Below, piece by piece: positions 9,329-18,462 of a stretch of DNA of 64,000 nt. The stretch is from Hyphomicrobium sp. (lineage in GTDB: Bacteria > Pseudomonadota > Alphaproteobacteria > Rhizobiales > Hyphomicrobiaceae): assembly GCA_013141015.1 (NCBI GenBank), contig JABFRT010000025.1, positions 16,301 through 80,300 of the forward strand. The letters run 5' to 3'. The first letter of the stretch is position 1. Every line of letters begins with the position of its first letter. The position numbers and the translations under genes were made by a program. The notes under the pieces were generated by a model. It was not told the origin of the DNA, did not search any database, and saw only the letters and a list, made by a program, of their open reading frames with translations.

Positions 9329-11860
9329 TTAGAAGCGCACGGTCACGCCCGCATACAGTGAGCGGCCCACACCTGGAACATTGTCCTTGTCCTGGCGTCC
9401 GCCGAGGCTCGGCAGCCGGTTGCCCATCGTTGGTTCGATGTAGTGGCCGCCAAGCGGATGCTCGAAATAGGTGTCGAACAGGTTTTCGACGCCCAAGTCA
9501 AAGCGGACGCCGCCGGTGTCATACGCTGTGCGCAGATTGACGAGCGCATAGCCAGCGGTTTCCAGTTCGTTGCGCGTGGTATCGACGTTGCGCTTTCCAC
9601 CGACGAGATCGAGTTCTATCGCACTCGTCCATCCGCCAAGGGCGTGCGTTAGGCTCAGGCGGCCATTCAGCGGCATCATATGATAGAGGCTGACGCCGGT
9701 GTCCGCGTTTTCGCCGTGCACGTAGCCTGCAACGCCTGTCAGCGCGAACCGCCCAAATGCCGGGCTGACGGCGAGAGGCATTGATCCGGAAATGTTGACG
9801 CCGTAGAGTTCCGCGTCGTGATTGGCGAATTGCAGATTGACGAACCCGGCATGCGCCGTGCCCATCGAGTTTCCGAGTTTGCGAACGCCAATGTAGTCCT
9901 GCACATAAGTGTAGTACGGCGTGACCTTGAAGTTCCAATCGCCGTTTTTGCGGTCGTGCCATCCAGCCGTCAGGCTAACGGTATGCGCGGTCTCGGAGTC
10001 AAGATCGAGATTGCCGGTGTAGCCGTTGCCATCGCCGAACCAGCCGATCATGTTCATGGCCATTTGCGCGGGCGGTTTGCTCCATGCGTATCGCTCGTAC
10101 AAGTTTGGTGCTCGCGATTTCATGGCATAGCCGAGTTCGAACATGCTGGCGTTATCGGGTTCAAAGCGGGTGAGCGCGGTAACGTCGATGTTGTTGTCGG
10201 TGCGGGAATGATTGCGGGCGTTGAAGGCCGCAGCGTCTCCGGCATACACCCCGACGTTCATGGGCATGCCGCCCATCATCGAGACGTTGGTCGGGTTTGG
10301 TGCGTTGTTGTAGCCCTGCACATTTCCGGTATCCATCCACACCGCGTCGTGGCGTATGCCGAGAAGTGTGCTGAGCGCGCGGTCCCACTGCTTTTCCCAT
10401 TCGATGAACGTGCCCACGCGATTGCGGGTTGCATCGTTCAGCGTGATGTAGGTGTTGGGCCCCATCATCGAGGGCATCATGCCGCCCATCGTCGCCGGCC
10501 ACCAATCGTCAAGCGATTGATGATGGAACTCGTTGCCGACGCGGATGAGGTCGCTATCCGATACGTCGATTTCGGCTTTGACGGAGTATCCGGCATCGCT
10601 GCCATCGGTCAGCATCGGCATTTGGCGCGGATTGGCCGTGTTGTATTTCTTGTCGTCGAGGAAGTTCATTTCGTGATCGACGCTATGATAGAACGCGCGC
10701 GCGTCGAGCTTGCCCCAGCCGGATTTGCCGACATACCGGGTGTTCAGATGCCAACTCTCGTTGTTGACCATATCCATGCGCTGGTTGACGAAACCTTGGT
10801 AGGGAATGTACTGCACGCCGCCCTGCACGATGAACAGATCGCCGCCGTTGCGGACCGACAATTGCACATTGTGGTTCTGGGCTTCGTATTCGGTCGAGGC
10901 AATCTCGCGGCCGCGGCCATCATCGTAGTTATTGGCACGCGACCATGCGCCCGCATAGTTGACAGCAACGTTCTGGCTTGCGGCGCTGGCCGTTGCCGAG
11001 GTCGAGATGCCGTCGCCATTGGAGCGGTAGTACCCGGAAATGCTACCATGGGTTTCAACACTGCCACCCGAAGCCGAAAAGCGCGGTGGCAGGCTTTCGA
11101 CGATCACCGTGCCGCCAAGGCTGTCGCCGCCCTTTGAGACGGGCGTCACGCCGCTCAGAACTTCGATGCTCCCGACCTGCGCCGGGTCGGTATAGGAAAG
11201 CGGCGGGTTCATGTGATTGGCGCACGCGGACGAGACCACCATGCCGTTCAGCATTACGCGCACGCGGTCATCGTTCATGCCGTTGATCGCAGGAAGGCCT
11301 GATACGCCACCCGCCTGATAGATGCTGACGCCGGGCGCATTTTTCAACAGCTGCGCAGTATCGTTGGACGCCGGGCGCTGCTGCTCGATCACTGGCGCGC
11401 CGATGACGGTAGCGTTGGCCGGTACCGCGAGGCCTGTGTTGCCGACGCCATCGTCAGTTGGGTTAGGCTGCACTTCAACCACCGTTTCCGGTGGCGGTAG
11501 GGATTGATACTGCTCGCTTTGTTTTTCAGGCTTGGCTTTCACCACCGCGGGCTTTGGCGCACTCGACGATATTTTCTTCTTCTTCGTCTTCACGGCCGGC
11601 GCCGGTTCACTCTCCGCGACGGCCGGTTGCGCTTTGGGCTTGGGCTTTGGAGCCGCGACGGGTGCGGGCTGCGGTTTTGCCGCCGGCTGCTGGATAACTT
11701 TCACTTCCGGTAGTGATGGTGCTGCCTGCGCCGCGGGTGCGGATTGCGTTGATGGCGCTGATTGCGCGCGCGCGTCTGGAAGGAAGAGGCTGAGCGCTGC
11801 CGTCGAGATGGCAATAGCGTAAGCCGCAGGCAACGCGCGGCGCATCGGATAGAGTGACAT
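9329..11860 (-). CDS. TonB-dependent copper receptor (OprC-like)
   Basis: An 843-residue outer membrane receptor: signal peptide (1-32), an unusual Pro/Lys/Ala-rich stretch (33-145), a plug domain (about 150-290) and a 22-strand-type barrel ending in the C-terminal GVTVRF. Copper specificity is suggested by Cys213 and Met217 in a CxxxM motif (CANHM) and by His396-x-Met398 (HEM). In OprC of Pseudomonas the copper site is built from a CxxxM and an HxM pair at nearly the same spacing. Met-rich loops are also present (GGMMPSMMGPN, SMMGGMPMN, AQMAMNM). The start at 11860 has an AGGAG ribosome site. It is co-directional with the DUF2946 gene 63 bp upstream, so the two likely form a copper-linked operon. 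The Pro/Lys linker is unusual for a receptor. Confidence 0.9.
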   Translation of the reverse strand: MSLYPMRRALPAAYAIAISTAALSLFLPDARAQSAPSTQSAPAAQAAPSLPEVKVIQQPAAKPQPAPVAAPKPKPKAQPAVAESEPAPAVKTKKKKISSSAPKPAVVKAKPEKQSEQYQSLPPPETVVEVQPNPTDDGVGNTGLAVPANATVIGAPVIEQQRPASNDTAQLLKNAPGVSIYQAGGVSGLPAINGMNDDRVRVMLNGMVVSSACANHMNPPLSYTDPAQVGSIEVLSGVTPVSKGGDSLGGTVIVESLPPRFSASGGSVETHGSISGYYRSNGDGISTSATASAASQNVAVNYAGAWSRANNYDDGRGREIASTEYEAQNHNVQLSVRNGGDLFIVQGGVQYIPYQGFVNQRMDMVNNESWHLNTRYVGKSGWGKLDARAFYHSVDHEMNFLDDKKYNTANPRQMPMLTDGSDAGYSVKAEIDVSDSDLIRVGNEFHHQSLDDWWPATMGGMMPSMMGPNTYITLNDATRNRVGTFIEWEKQWDRALSTLLGIRHDAVWMDTGNVQGYNNAPNPTNVSMMGGMPMNVGVYAGDAAAFNARNHSRTDNNIDVTALTRFEPDNASMFELGYAMKSRAPNLYERYAWSKPPAQMAMNMIGWFGDGNGYTGNLDLDSETAHTVSLTAGWHDRKNGDWNFKVTPYYTYVQDYIGVRKLGNSMGTAHAGFVNLQFANHDAELYGVNISGSMPLAVSPAFGRFALTGVAGYVHGENADTGVSLYHMMPLNGRLSLTHALGGWTSAIELDLVGGKRNVDTTRNELETAGYALVNLRTAYDTGGVRFDLGVENLFDTYFEHPLGGHYIEPTMGNRLPSLGGRQDKDNVPGVGRSLYAGVTVRF

Positions 11861-11923
11861 ATCGAGAGTCTCCTGAAGGCGTGATCGTGGCGTGGAAAGC
11901 CCACACCCGGACAAACGGCGAGG

Positions 11924-12346
11924 TCAGGAGATGGCAGGTGGCGCGCGTGAACCAAGCACGGGGCCCGCGCGGGCGGGCGGCAAAAGCGTGTGCCGCGCCG
12001 GATAGAAAGGCACGATGTCAAACACCGGCGGCGTGATCATTGAGGCGCTATGATGCGCGCCGGCGATGGCCACGGAATTGGCGGAAAAGGCACACGGCTG
12101 ATCGTTGCCCGGCGATAATTTTTGCGGTTCGCCATCGGTTGCAGTGCCGCTGTCATCAAGGATAGCGATGGAATGACTACTGCCGGATGAGCAGATAACG
12201 ATTTTGAACACGCCGGCTGCGGCCGCGTCAGCGTCGGTCATGAACCCGTTGGGAATGAGTGCCCGCAGGCAAAGTACGAACACCAACAGCCGGGCTGCCA
12301 GATGCCGCCACGAGCCATACGCTGAGACAGTCCTTCCGACGCGCAT
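11924..12346 (-). CDS. DUF2946 family protein
   Basis: A 140-residue protein with an N-terminal hydrophobic helix (LAARLLVFVLCLRALIPNGFM) and a C-terminal part with Cys in CSSG and QPCAF, His pairs (GAHHSA) and a terminal Pro/Arg-rich tail (RAPPAIS), as seen in DUF2946 proteins. These short exported proteins commonly sit beside copper-type TonB receptors and copper handling genes, as here. A metal-binding role is inferred, not shown. The ATG at 12346 is preceded by AAGG at a spacing of seven bases. A longer in-frame ORF to 12628 has no family similarity upstream. Confidence 0.7.
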   Translation of the reverse strand: MRVGRTVSAYGSWRHLAARLLVFVLCLRALIPNGFMTDADAAAAGVFKIVICSSGSSHSIAILDDSGTATDGEPQKLSPGNDQPCAFSANSVAIAGAHHSASMITPPVFDIVPFYPARHTLLPPARAGPVLGSRAPPAIS

Positions 12347-12658
12347 TGCAAAACCTTGATCGAATGCTGGACCGAGATCCCGCCAGCAATTGAATTCTGC
12401 ATTTAGGTCATAAACTCTGCGAACTGTTTTGCAATCGGCCCTAGCCGCCCCCAGACTTGGTCGTGGCGTGATGTTGCAGAAGTGCCGATCAACGTTGATC
12501 GCCATCAGAAGCGCATCAGCTGCCGATTGATGTCTATCAATCGTTTTGCAGAGCCACGCGACCAACCGTTGGGCAGTGCTTTGAATTGTCATCTGGGCGT
12601 AATGCAAACACGCAGACGCTGGCTGCATTTGATTTTACGTTTGTGTGCGTCGCCGGCG
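12347..12658. other. Intergenic region upstream of copper operon
   Basis: No gene seen. It holds a perfect 14-base palindrome GATCAACGTTGATC at 12487-12500, a possible regulator site for the DUF2946-receptor operon. No CueR-type or CsoR-type operator was recognised. Confidence 0.35.
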
Positions 12659-13687
12659 CTACGCAACCCTGAGAACGATTTTGCCGATGTGCCGGCTGCT
12701 CTCCATGCGGGCGTGGGCTTGTGCGGCGTCGGCGAGCGCGAACGTGCTGTCTATCGGCACATGGATTTGGCCGCTGACGATAAGCGGCAGAACCTTGGCC
12801 CCAACAGCCTGCGCAATTTGGGCTTTGACGTCTGCTGAACGGATACGCAGCGTGGACCCCGTGATCGTCAACCGCTTCAGCATAACCCGCATGAAATCGA
12901 CCGTTGCGCTCGAGCCCTTTTGATAAGCGATGTTGACCATGCGGCCGTCATCGGCGAGCGAGCGGATGTTGCGCTCGATGTAGTCGCCACCGACCATATC
13001 CAAGATCACGTCAACACCCTTGCCTGCGGTCTCGGCTTTGATGATTTCGGCAAAGTCTTCTGTTGCGTAGTTGATGGCACGGTCTGCGCCGAGTTTGACG
13101 CAGGCTTCGCACTTCTCTGGCGATCCGGCGGTCGCGTAAACCGTTGCGCCGAAGGCCTTGGCCAGTTGGATCGCGGTCACGCCGATGCCGCTGCTGCCGC
13201 CGTGGATCAAAAACTTTTCGCCGGCCTTCAACCCGCCGCGCTCGAACACGTTGTGCCAGACGGTGAAGAAGGTCTCGGGGATAGCGGCGGCCGTTTCGAA
13301 CGATAGGGCCGCGGGCTTGGCAAGAGTAGAGCGCTCGTCAGCCACGCAGTAGGGCGCGTATCCGCCGCCGTTGACGAGTGCCATCACAGCGTCGCCAACC
13401 TTGAAGCGCGTGCACCCGGCCCCGAGCGCTGCAATGGTGCCTGCAACTTCAAGCCCCGGCAATTCGGAATGGCCCTTTGGCGCGGGATAGAGACCCTTGC
13501 GCTGCAAAACGTCGGGCCGGTTGACGCCGGCGGCGTGGACGGCAATCAGAATTTCGCGCTCGCCCGGCAGCGGCACAGGCAACTCGGTCAACTTTAAAAC
13601 TTCAGGCCCGCCTTTGCCGGAAATCGCAATTGCCGTCATTGTGGTGGGGACTGTGGTCATGGCGCGCGGTCTCATATTCTGTGACAT
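12659..13687 (-). CDS. NAD(P)H quinone oxidoreductase, PIG3 family
   Basis: A 342-residue zinc-independent medium-chain dehydrogenase. The N-terminal GroES-like domain includes AAGVNRPDVLQRKGLYPAP, and the NADPH-binding Rossmann segment is HGGSSGIGVTAIQLAKAFGA. The end (ESSRHIGKIVLRV) is typical of the PIG3/QOR branch. Structural and catalytic zinc Cys clusters are absent, as expected. The reaction is NADPH-dependent reduction of quinones or related electrophiles; the natural substrate is unknown. ATGs at 13687, 13660 and 13639 are all possible starts, none with a strong ribosome site. It is convergent with nothing and divergent from the DUF1192 gene. Confidence 0.88.
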   Translation of the reverse strand: MSQNMRPRAMTTVPTTMTAIAISGKGGPEVLKLTELPVPLPGEREILIAVHAAGVNRPDVLQRKGLYPAPKGHSELPGLEVAGTIAALGAGCTRFKVGDAVMALVNGGGYAPYCVADERSTLAKPAALSFETAAAIPETFFTVWHNVFERGGLKAGEKFLIHGGSSGIGVTAIQLAKAFGATVYATAGSPEKCEACVKLGADRAINYATEDFAEIIKAETAGKGVDVILDMVGGDYIERNIRSLADDGRMVNIAYQKGSSATVDFMRVMLKRLTITGSTLRIRSADVKAQIAQAVGAKVLPLIVSGQIHVPIDSTFALADAAQAHARMESSRHIGKIVLRVA

Positions 13688-13805
13688 TGATCATCCGTCA
13701 TACAAGGCGGCGGCGGTTCCGCCCAGGGGCCACGCGGCGGTTGAGTGAGACGTCACGCCGCGCTTAACTGCGTGTGCGATAGAGTTCCCAAAAATGGAGA
13801 ACCCG

Positions 13806-13994
13806 ATGGACTGGGACGACGCATTGCCAAAGCCGAAACCTCAAGCCGCAATCGGCGATAATCTGGCTACGTTGTCAGTCTCGGAATTAGAGGCACGCAT
13901 CGCGGCGTTCGCCTCCGAGATCGAGCGCGTCAAAGCGGAGCTTGAAAAAAAACGCGCACACGAGGCGGCGGCCGCTGCACTTTTCAAACGTTGA
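13806..13994 (+). CDS. DUF1192 family protein
   Basis: A 62-residue small acidic/coiled protein (MDWDDALPKP at the start, then LSVSELEARIAAFASEIERV and a Lys-rich helix ending in AALFKR). DUF1192 proteins are near-universal in Alphaproteobacteria and lie close to the DUF1465/RcdA gene, as here. The function is unknown. The ATG at 13806 has GGAG seven bases upstream; an ATG at 13794 overlaps that site and is less likely. Confidence 0.82.
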   Translation: MDWDDALPKPKPQAAIGDNLATLSVSELEARIAAFASEIERVKAELEKKRAHEAAAAALFKR

Positions 13995-14154
13995 TAAGCC
14001 GTTGCGGCAAAGCCTTCACATTGAAAGACAATCGATGGAGGCCCATTAAAATGTTAATGCCATGCGTGCTGCGGAAGGGCTGCAAAAAATGAAGATGCAT
14101 CTCTGCCGTGCGGGGCAGCGCTTTACACTTCATTAAATATACCGGCGCATCCTG

Positions 14155-14256
14155 CTCTGAGTTCAGACATCTGAACCAGCGGCGGCACTTGGTGCTGCTG
14201 TGTTTGACGCCTCCCTGTTGACTTTCGAGCCGCTCCGCAAGGGCGGCTCTTTTTTT
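14155..14256 (+). ncRNA. Candidate trans-acting sRNA with CUCCC motif
   Basis: In the 367-base gap between DUF1192 and rcdA: a perfect hairpin GTTCAG-ACAT-CTGAAC (14161-14176), an imperfect GC-rich stem (14178-14200), a single-stranded CCTCCC (14210-14215) able to pair with ribosome binding sites, and a strong terminator (14227-14256). This layout resembles the alphaproteobacterial anti-Shine-Dalgarno sRNAs (AbcR/alpha-r type). The 5' end is a guess and no promoter was identified. Confidence 0.4.
14227..14256 (+). terminator. Rho-independent terminator
   Basis: GAGCCGC, loop TCCGCAAGG, GCGGCTC and a seven-T tract. It is more than 230 bases past DUF1192, so it probably ends a separate short transcript (the candidate sRNA). 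Confidence 0.8.
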
Positions 14257-14361
14257 GCATTGTCCACAAGTATGCCGCACGATGCCCCGTTTTGAGCCTT
14301 GTTGTTAACTATGGTGCGTTACGGTGAAGTCGTGGTATTGGTAAGCATTGGGTGAGTTATT

Positions 14362-14928
14362 GTGTCGTTGAGGGTCATGAGTACAGGGTCTCGCGTAGAC
14401 AGCGCGCTAAATAGCGGCGCTACAACCGTCTCCTTCGGTGAGCGGTTTCAATCGTCTGAACAATTCGATCACATCTTCAAGGAAGGCATGGCGCTGGTTG
14501 AGCGCACGGCCGCGTATCTTGATGGTCCTGGCCGCAAGGAAGCCAAGGGCCTGACAGGTGGCACCGGCGTGCTCTACGCGACCGAAAGCATGCGTTTGAC
14601 AACGCGGCTTCTTGATCTCGCGTCTTGGCTGCTGATCCGCCGCGCCTTGAAAGAAGGTGAGATCGGTGAAGAGGAAGCCGCGCGCAAACGCCGCCGCATT
14701 AAGTTGCAGGCCTTCGGGCGTCCGTCGCATGTCAAAGATTTCGCAACGCTGCCTGAGGGTTTGCGCGGCCTGATCGAAGAAAGCTTTGCCATGCACGACC
14801 GCATCAACCAGCTTGACCGCGCCATGAGTAGCGCACGCGATCCGGATCAAGCGCCCGAGCGTCCGAGCAATCCGGTGGCCCAGCAGATGGGCATGCTGGA
14901 GCGGGCTTTTGCCTCAAAGCTCAGCTAA
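14362..14928 (+). CDS. rcdA: DUF1465 protein, RcdA-like regulator of CtrA degradation
   Basis: A 188-residue helical cytoplasmic protein of the DUF1465 family, which includes Caulobacter RcdA. RcdA is an adaptor that helps deliver the cell-cycle regulator CtrA to ClpXP. The segment FHERFQ-like start (GERFQSSEQFDHIFKEGMAL), the ESMRLTTRLLDLASWLL helix and the LPEGLRGLIEESFAMHDRI region are characteristic. The start could be the GTG at 14362 or the ATG at 14377. The gene order DUF1192-rcdA-rpmE is common in the class. The CtrA role is taken from the family and is not shown here. Confidence 0.8.
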   Translation: MSLRVMSTGSRVDSALNSGATTVSFGERFQSSEQFDHIFKEGMALVERTAAYLDGPGRKEAKGLTGGTGVLYATESMRLTTRLLDLASWLLIRRALKEGEIGEEEAARKRRRIKLQAFGRPSHVKDFATLPEGLRGLIEESFAMHDRINQLDRAMSSARDPDQAPERPSNPVAQQMGMLERAFASKLS

Positions 14929-14952
14929 GCTGACCGCGAAAATCGAGACACT

Positions 14953-14984
14953 AAAAAAGGCCCGGAGTTCTCCGGGCCTTTTTG
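14953..14984. terminator. Bidirectional terminator between rcdA and rpmE
   Basis: AAAAAAGGCCCGGAG-TT-CTCCGGGCCTTTTTG: a perfect stem flanked by A and T tracts, so it can serve both the plus-strand rcdA and the minus-strand rpmE. Confidence 0.9.
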
Positions 14985-15014
14985 TTGGTTCGCCAAAGAA
15001 GCGAAAAAGCCAAA

Positions 15015-15236
15015 TTAGAGGAAGCCTTCGAACTTCTTCTTGAAGCGCGTAAGGCGGCCGCCGCGGTCCATCAGCTTGGTATCGCCGCCCGTCCATGCTG
15101 GGTGGGTGGTCGGATCGATATCGAGGGTCAGCGTGTCGCCCTCTTTGCCGTAGGTCGAATAGGTCGTGAAGTGGGTGCCATCGGTCATAACCACCTTGAT
15201 CTGGTGGTAGTCCGGGTGGATGTCTGCTTTGCTCAT
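15015..15236 (-). CDS. rpmE: 50S ribosomal protein L31
   Basis: A 73-residue L31 of the long, Cys-free type ([20 protein letters not shown] at the start, [13 protein letters not shown] in the middle). It is a component of the large subunit that bridges to the small subunit. The zinc-binding Cys residues of the C+ form are absent, so this is the zinc-independent form, as usual in Alphaproteobacteria. An ATG with a nearby CGGAG sequence and a shared terminator support the borders. Confidence 0.97.
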   Translation of the reverse strand: MSKADIHPDYHQIKVVMTDGTHFTTYSTYGKEGDTLTLDIDPTTHPAWTGGDTKLMDRGGRLTRFKKKFEGFL

Positions 15237-15583
15237 CGGAGACTGCCTGTTCTGGAATAAACCGTGCCGCCCGCGGGCCCATTTTCAGGGGAACCGGCGC
15301 TTCTTGCGACCACAACCGTCGTGATTTCGCCGTGTGTCTACCTGAGAAGGGGTTGGCGCACAAGCCCGGCCGTATTTTGTGGCTTGGGGGCCCATAGCGG
15401 CCCATTGCCGCCGTGGACCCGCAAAAAGGCAAGATGCTTGAGCCGGAACGCTCCGTCGGGCATGGTCCGGCTCAGCAATTTCGGGGTAAGAGCCCTTAAG
15501 ATCTACAGATGGCAGGCATAGTCCTGCTGGCCAGCGCCCGATCGGGCCTGGCACGAGCCAACGGTGAGGCGATCCAAGACCCA
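15237..15583. other. Divergent intergenic region rpmE / ABC exporter
   Basis: No gene seen. It must hold both promoters. A 9-base inverted repeat TGAGCCGGA ... TCCGGCTCA (15439-15474) lies about 110 bases before the exporter start and could be an operator or leader hairpin. Confidence 0.35.
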
Positions 15584-17398
15584 ATGACCGAGAAAACCCT
15601 GAACGCGCCTGTTGCTCCGGCAGAGACGGCCAACGGCGATAAAAAGCGCCGCTCGCTGCGCCCGCTGCTGACGCTCAGTCCGCTGATCCTGAAATACAAA
15701 GGCATGCTGGCGGTGGCCCTGTCGGCTATGGTGGTCTCAGCCATCGCCATGCTTGCCGTGCCGCTGGCCGTCCGCCGTATGATCGACAACGGCTTTACAG
15801 CCTCCAATCCTGGCCTGATCGATAGTTACTTCCTGACGCTGATCGGCATCGGCTTGATCATCGCCATTGCCAGTCCGTTGCGCATCTATTGCATCAACTG
15901 GCTCGGTGAGCGCGTGGTCGCGGATTTGCGCGCGCAAACCTTTGCCCATCTGGCGCGCCTCGGCCCGTCGTTTTTCGACGCCAATCATTCCGGCGAGATG
16001 ATGAGCCGGTTGACTGCGGACACCACGCAGATCAAAGCGGTCGCCGGTGTTGCCATCAGCTCTGCAGCCCGCAACCTGATCATGTTGGCCGGCGCCTTGG
16101 GCATGATGTTCGTCACGTCCACCAAGCTATCGTTGCTGGTGCTGATTGCCATTCCCGTGATTGTGCTGCCGATCGTCGGTTATGGCCGCTCGATCAGCAA
16201 GCTGTCGCGCCGCGCCCAGGACACGCTTGGTGAAGCGTCCGCCTATGCCGCTGAGAATTTGTCGGCGCATCGCACCATGCAGGCCTACGTCAACGAAGGC
16301 GCCGTCTCAAAGCGCTACTCGGAAGCGGTTGAAAAATCCTTTGATGCCGCACGCTCGCGCATGAAGGCGCGGGCCATGCTGACCGGCGTCGCGGTATTCC
16401 TGTCGGTTGCAAGTATTGTCGCCGTGTTGTGGTACGGCGCGTCTGCTGTGATTTCAGGCGAGATCACCAGCGGGCGTCTTGGCCAGTTTGTGTTGTACGC
16501 TTTGTTTGCGGCAGGCGCGCTGGGCGAAGTCTCTGAAGTCTGGGGCGAACTCAGCCAGGCAGCCGGCGCGACCGAGCGTTTAACTGAAATGCTGGCAACG
16601 GTTCCCGATATCCGTTCGCCGGAAAAGCCAACAGCCTTGCCATCGCCGCCGCTTGGTACGATAGCGTTTGAAGGCGTTTCGTTCGCTTATCCGAACCGCA
16701 AGGACGCGCAGGCCGTCGAAAACATTTCGTTCAAAGTTGGCAAGGGCGAGACAGTTGCTCTCGTCGGTGCGTCGGGCGCGGGCAAGAGTACGATCCTCAG
16801 CTTGCTCCTGCGTTTCTACGATCCGCAGTCGGGCACTGTGCGCGTTGATGGTATTGACGTGCGTCAAGCCGATGCCGATGCCGTGCGCCGCCGCATGGCG
16901 CTGGTGCCGCAAGACGTGGCGCTGTTCGCCGACACAGTCATTGAAAACATTAGCTACGGCACGCCCGGCGCGACGGAGGCCGATGTGCGCCGCGCGGCGG
17001 TTGCCGCCCAAGCCGACGAATTCATTCGTGTGCTTCCCGAAGGCTACAACACAAAGCTCGGTGAGCGCGGTGTGACGTTGTCCGGCGGTCAACGCCAGCG
17101 CATCGCCATAGCCCGCGCGGTTTTGAAAAATGCGCCGATCCTACTGCTGGACGAAGCCACCAGCGCGCTGGATGCCGAAAGCGAAGGCGCGGTGCAGCGG
17201 GCGCTCGAAGGCCTGATGGCCAACCGCACGACGCTGGTTATCGCCCATCGCTTGGCGACCGTGCAAAAGGCCGACCGCATCATCGTCATGGACAAGGGCC
17301 GCATTGTTGAAAGCGGCACACACGCTGAACTGGTGCGCAAGGGCGGCATCTATGCCCGCCTGGCTGAATTGCAGTTTGGCCGTGAAGCGGCGGAGTAG
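15584..17398 (+). CDS. ABC transporter, fused permease and ATPase (MsbA-like)
   Basis: A 604-residue half-transporter working as a homodimer in the inner membrane. A six-helix exporter domain (about residues 30-330) is followed by the ATPase domain with Walker A GASGAGKST, Q-loop VPQDV, signature LSGGQRQRIAIARA, Walker B ILLLDEATSALD and the switch His in VIAHRLAT. It belongs to the MsbA/lipid-type exporter family; this copy is conserved next to rpmE in many Alphaproteobacteria and its substrate is not known. The start at 15584 (MTEKTLNAP) is preferred over an ATG at 15509. A small membrane protein follows within 6 bases. Confidence 0.9.
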   Translation: MTEKTLNAPVAPAETANGDKKRRSLRPLLTLSPLILKYKGMLAVALSAMVVSAIAMLAVPLAVRRMIDNGFTASNPGLIDSYFLTLIGIGLIIAIASPLRIYCINWLGERVVADLRAQTFAHLARLGPSFFDANHSGEMMSRLTADTTQIKAVAGVAISSAARNLIMLAGALGMMFVTSTKLSLLVLIAIPVIVLPIVGYGRSISKLSRRAQDTLGEASAYAAENLSAHRTMQAYVNEGAVSKRYSEAVEKSFDAARSRMKARAMLTGVAVFLSVASIVAVLWYGASAVISGEITSGRLGQFVLYALFAAGALGEVSEVWGELSQAAGATERLTEMLATVPDIRSPEKPTALPSPPLGTIAFEGVSFAYPNRKDAQAVENISFKVGKGETVALVGASGAGKSTILSLLLRFYDPQSGTVRVDGIDVRQADADAVRRRMALVPQDVALFADTVIENISYGTPGATEADVRRAAVAAQADEFIRVLPEGYNTKLGERGVTLSGGQRQRIAIARAVLKNAPILLLDEATSALDAESEGAVQRALEGLMANRTTLVIAHRLATVQKADRIIVMDKGRIVESGTHAELVRKGGIYARLAELQFGREAAE

Positions 17399-17403
17399 GA
17401 CCC

Positions 17404-17790
17404 TTGGCAACTCCACCCGATGATTTTGGCCAGAGCCTGATCGGTATGCCGCTCATACAAGTTGGCTTTGTCGCGGCTGGCATTGCCTTGGTTTGGCGCG
17501 AATTGCGCGAATTGCCGGCGCGGGTTGACGGCGCTGTCAAAAGCGCCAAGCCCGGCGCGGCGCAGGATACGCGCCAAGCCGTGCTCGCAGCGTGCGTGAA
17601 AGTGCTTACCGGCAGCCTGATGATGGCGCTATTCGGTTTGACGCTTCTCGGCGTGACGGCCGGACTATGGCCGGCTGAAAAGGCGCTCAACAGCTTTGCG
17701 CTGCTGATGATCCCGGCGATTGCAGTGCTGGCTTATGTGTCGGCGATGGGTGTGCCAGATGGCGTTGCGCGTCTGCTTTTGAAAGAGTGA
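17404..17790 (+). CDS. Small inner-membrane protein, unknown function
   Basis: A 128-residue protein with about three hydrophobic segments (residues 12-32, 65-90 and 96-118). It starts with TTG six bases after the exporter stop, so it is likely translated from the same mRNA. No family was recognised. Confidence 0.55.
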   Translation: MATPPDDFGQSLIGMPLIQVGFVAAGIALVWRELRELPARVDGAVKSAKPGAAQDTRQAVLAACVKVLTGSLMMALFGLTLLGVTAGLWPAEKALNSFALLMIPAIAVLAYVSAMGVPDGVARLLLKE

Positions 17791-17933
17791 GTGCAACAGC
17801 TTAACGAATTGGGCGTAGCATCACACTGTTAACCTTTCCGGCTGGCCCCGAAGTTGCGTCTCGAAAGCCAGATACCGGCCGATTGTTTCAATTTGAAATA
17901 TCCGGCTGGTGTATCTGGACCCGAGGAGCCGCC

Positions 17934-18434
17934 ATGCAGTCCGCAACAAACTTCGCCGTACCAAATTTCGACGCTCATGCGCGCCCTGCACTTATTGATC
18001 TCTCGGCTTGGATCAGCGGATTGAGCTACGGCGCTGGGTTTCTTCTTGCAGGGCCCGCTGCCGTTGCGCATGCAGCTTTGTCCAATGGCGCTGTTGTGCC
18101 GGTGCTGGTTGCGGCTTACGTGGCATTTCTAGCAACCGTTCTGATCATTCAGCGCCATATGCGCCTATCGCTGCTGGCCAATACGTTTGGTTCACCGCAG
18201 CGGCTGGTGACGGGCGGCATTTTCCGCCTCTCCCGCAATCCAATCTACGTGGCGTTCTTCGTGCCGCTCGCATCGTTGGCGATCATTTCCCTGCCAGCTG
18301 CGATTGCCGCGAGCGCGCTTTATGTTGCCGCCATGAACGCAACCGTAATTTCCAAGGAAGAACGCGATCTTCGCGCAGCTTTTGGGGCCGAGTTTGAAAC
18401 CTACCTCGCAACCGTCCCGCGCTGGATTTTCTAA
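17934..18434 (+). CDS. ICMT/PEMT-type membrane methyltransferase-like protein
   Basis: A 166-residue protein with four or five membrane segments. The C-terminal half carries the signature of isoprenylcysteine carboxyl methyltransferase-like and phospholipid methyltransferase (PEMT) proteins: GGIFRLSRNPIYVAFF, then EERDLRAAFGAEFETYLATV and the end PRWIF. In the family, the RNP motif and the EE pair help bind S-adenosylmethionine. The methyl acceptor is unknown. The ATG at 17934 has GAGGAG six bases upstream, and is chosen over an in-frame ATG at 17883. Confidence 0.8.
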   Translation: MQSATNFAVPNFDAHARPALIDLSAWISGLSYGAGFLLAGPAAVAHAALSNGAVVPVLVAAYVAFLATVLIIQRHMRLSLLANTFGSPQRLVTGGIFRLSRNPIYVAFFVPLASLAIISLPAAIAASALYVAAMNATVISKEERDLRAAFGAEFETYLATVPRWIF

Positions 18435-18462
18435 CGAGGCGTTCAGATCCCCGGGTCCGGCT

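Noticed and set aside
9818..11137. Long plus-strand frame opposite the copper receptor
   Set aside because: It has no ribosome site and arises from the codon pattern of the receptor gene.
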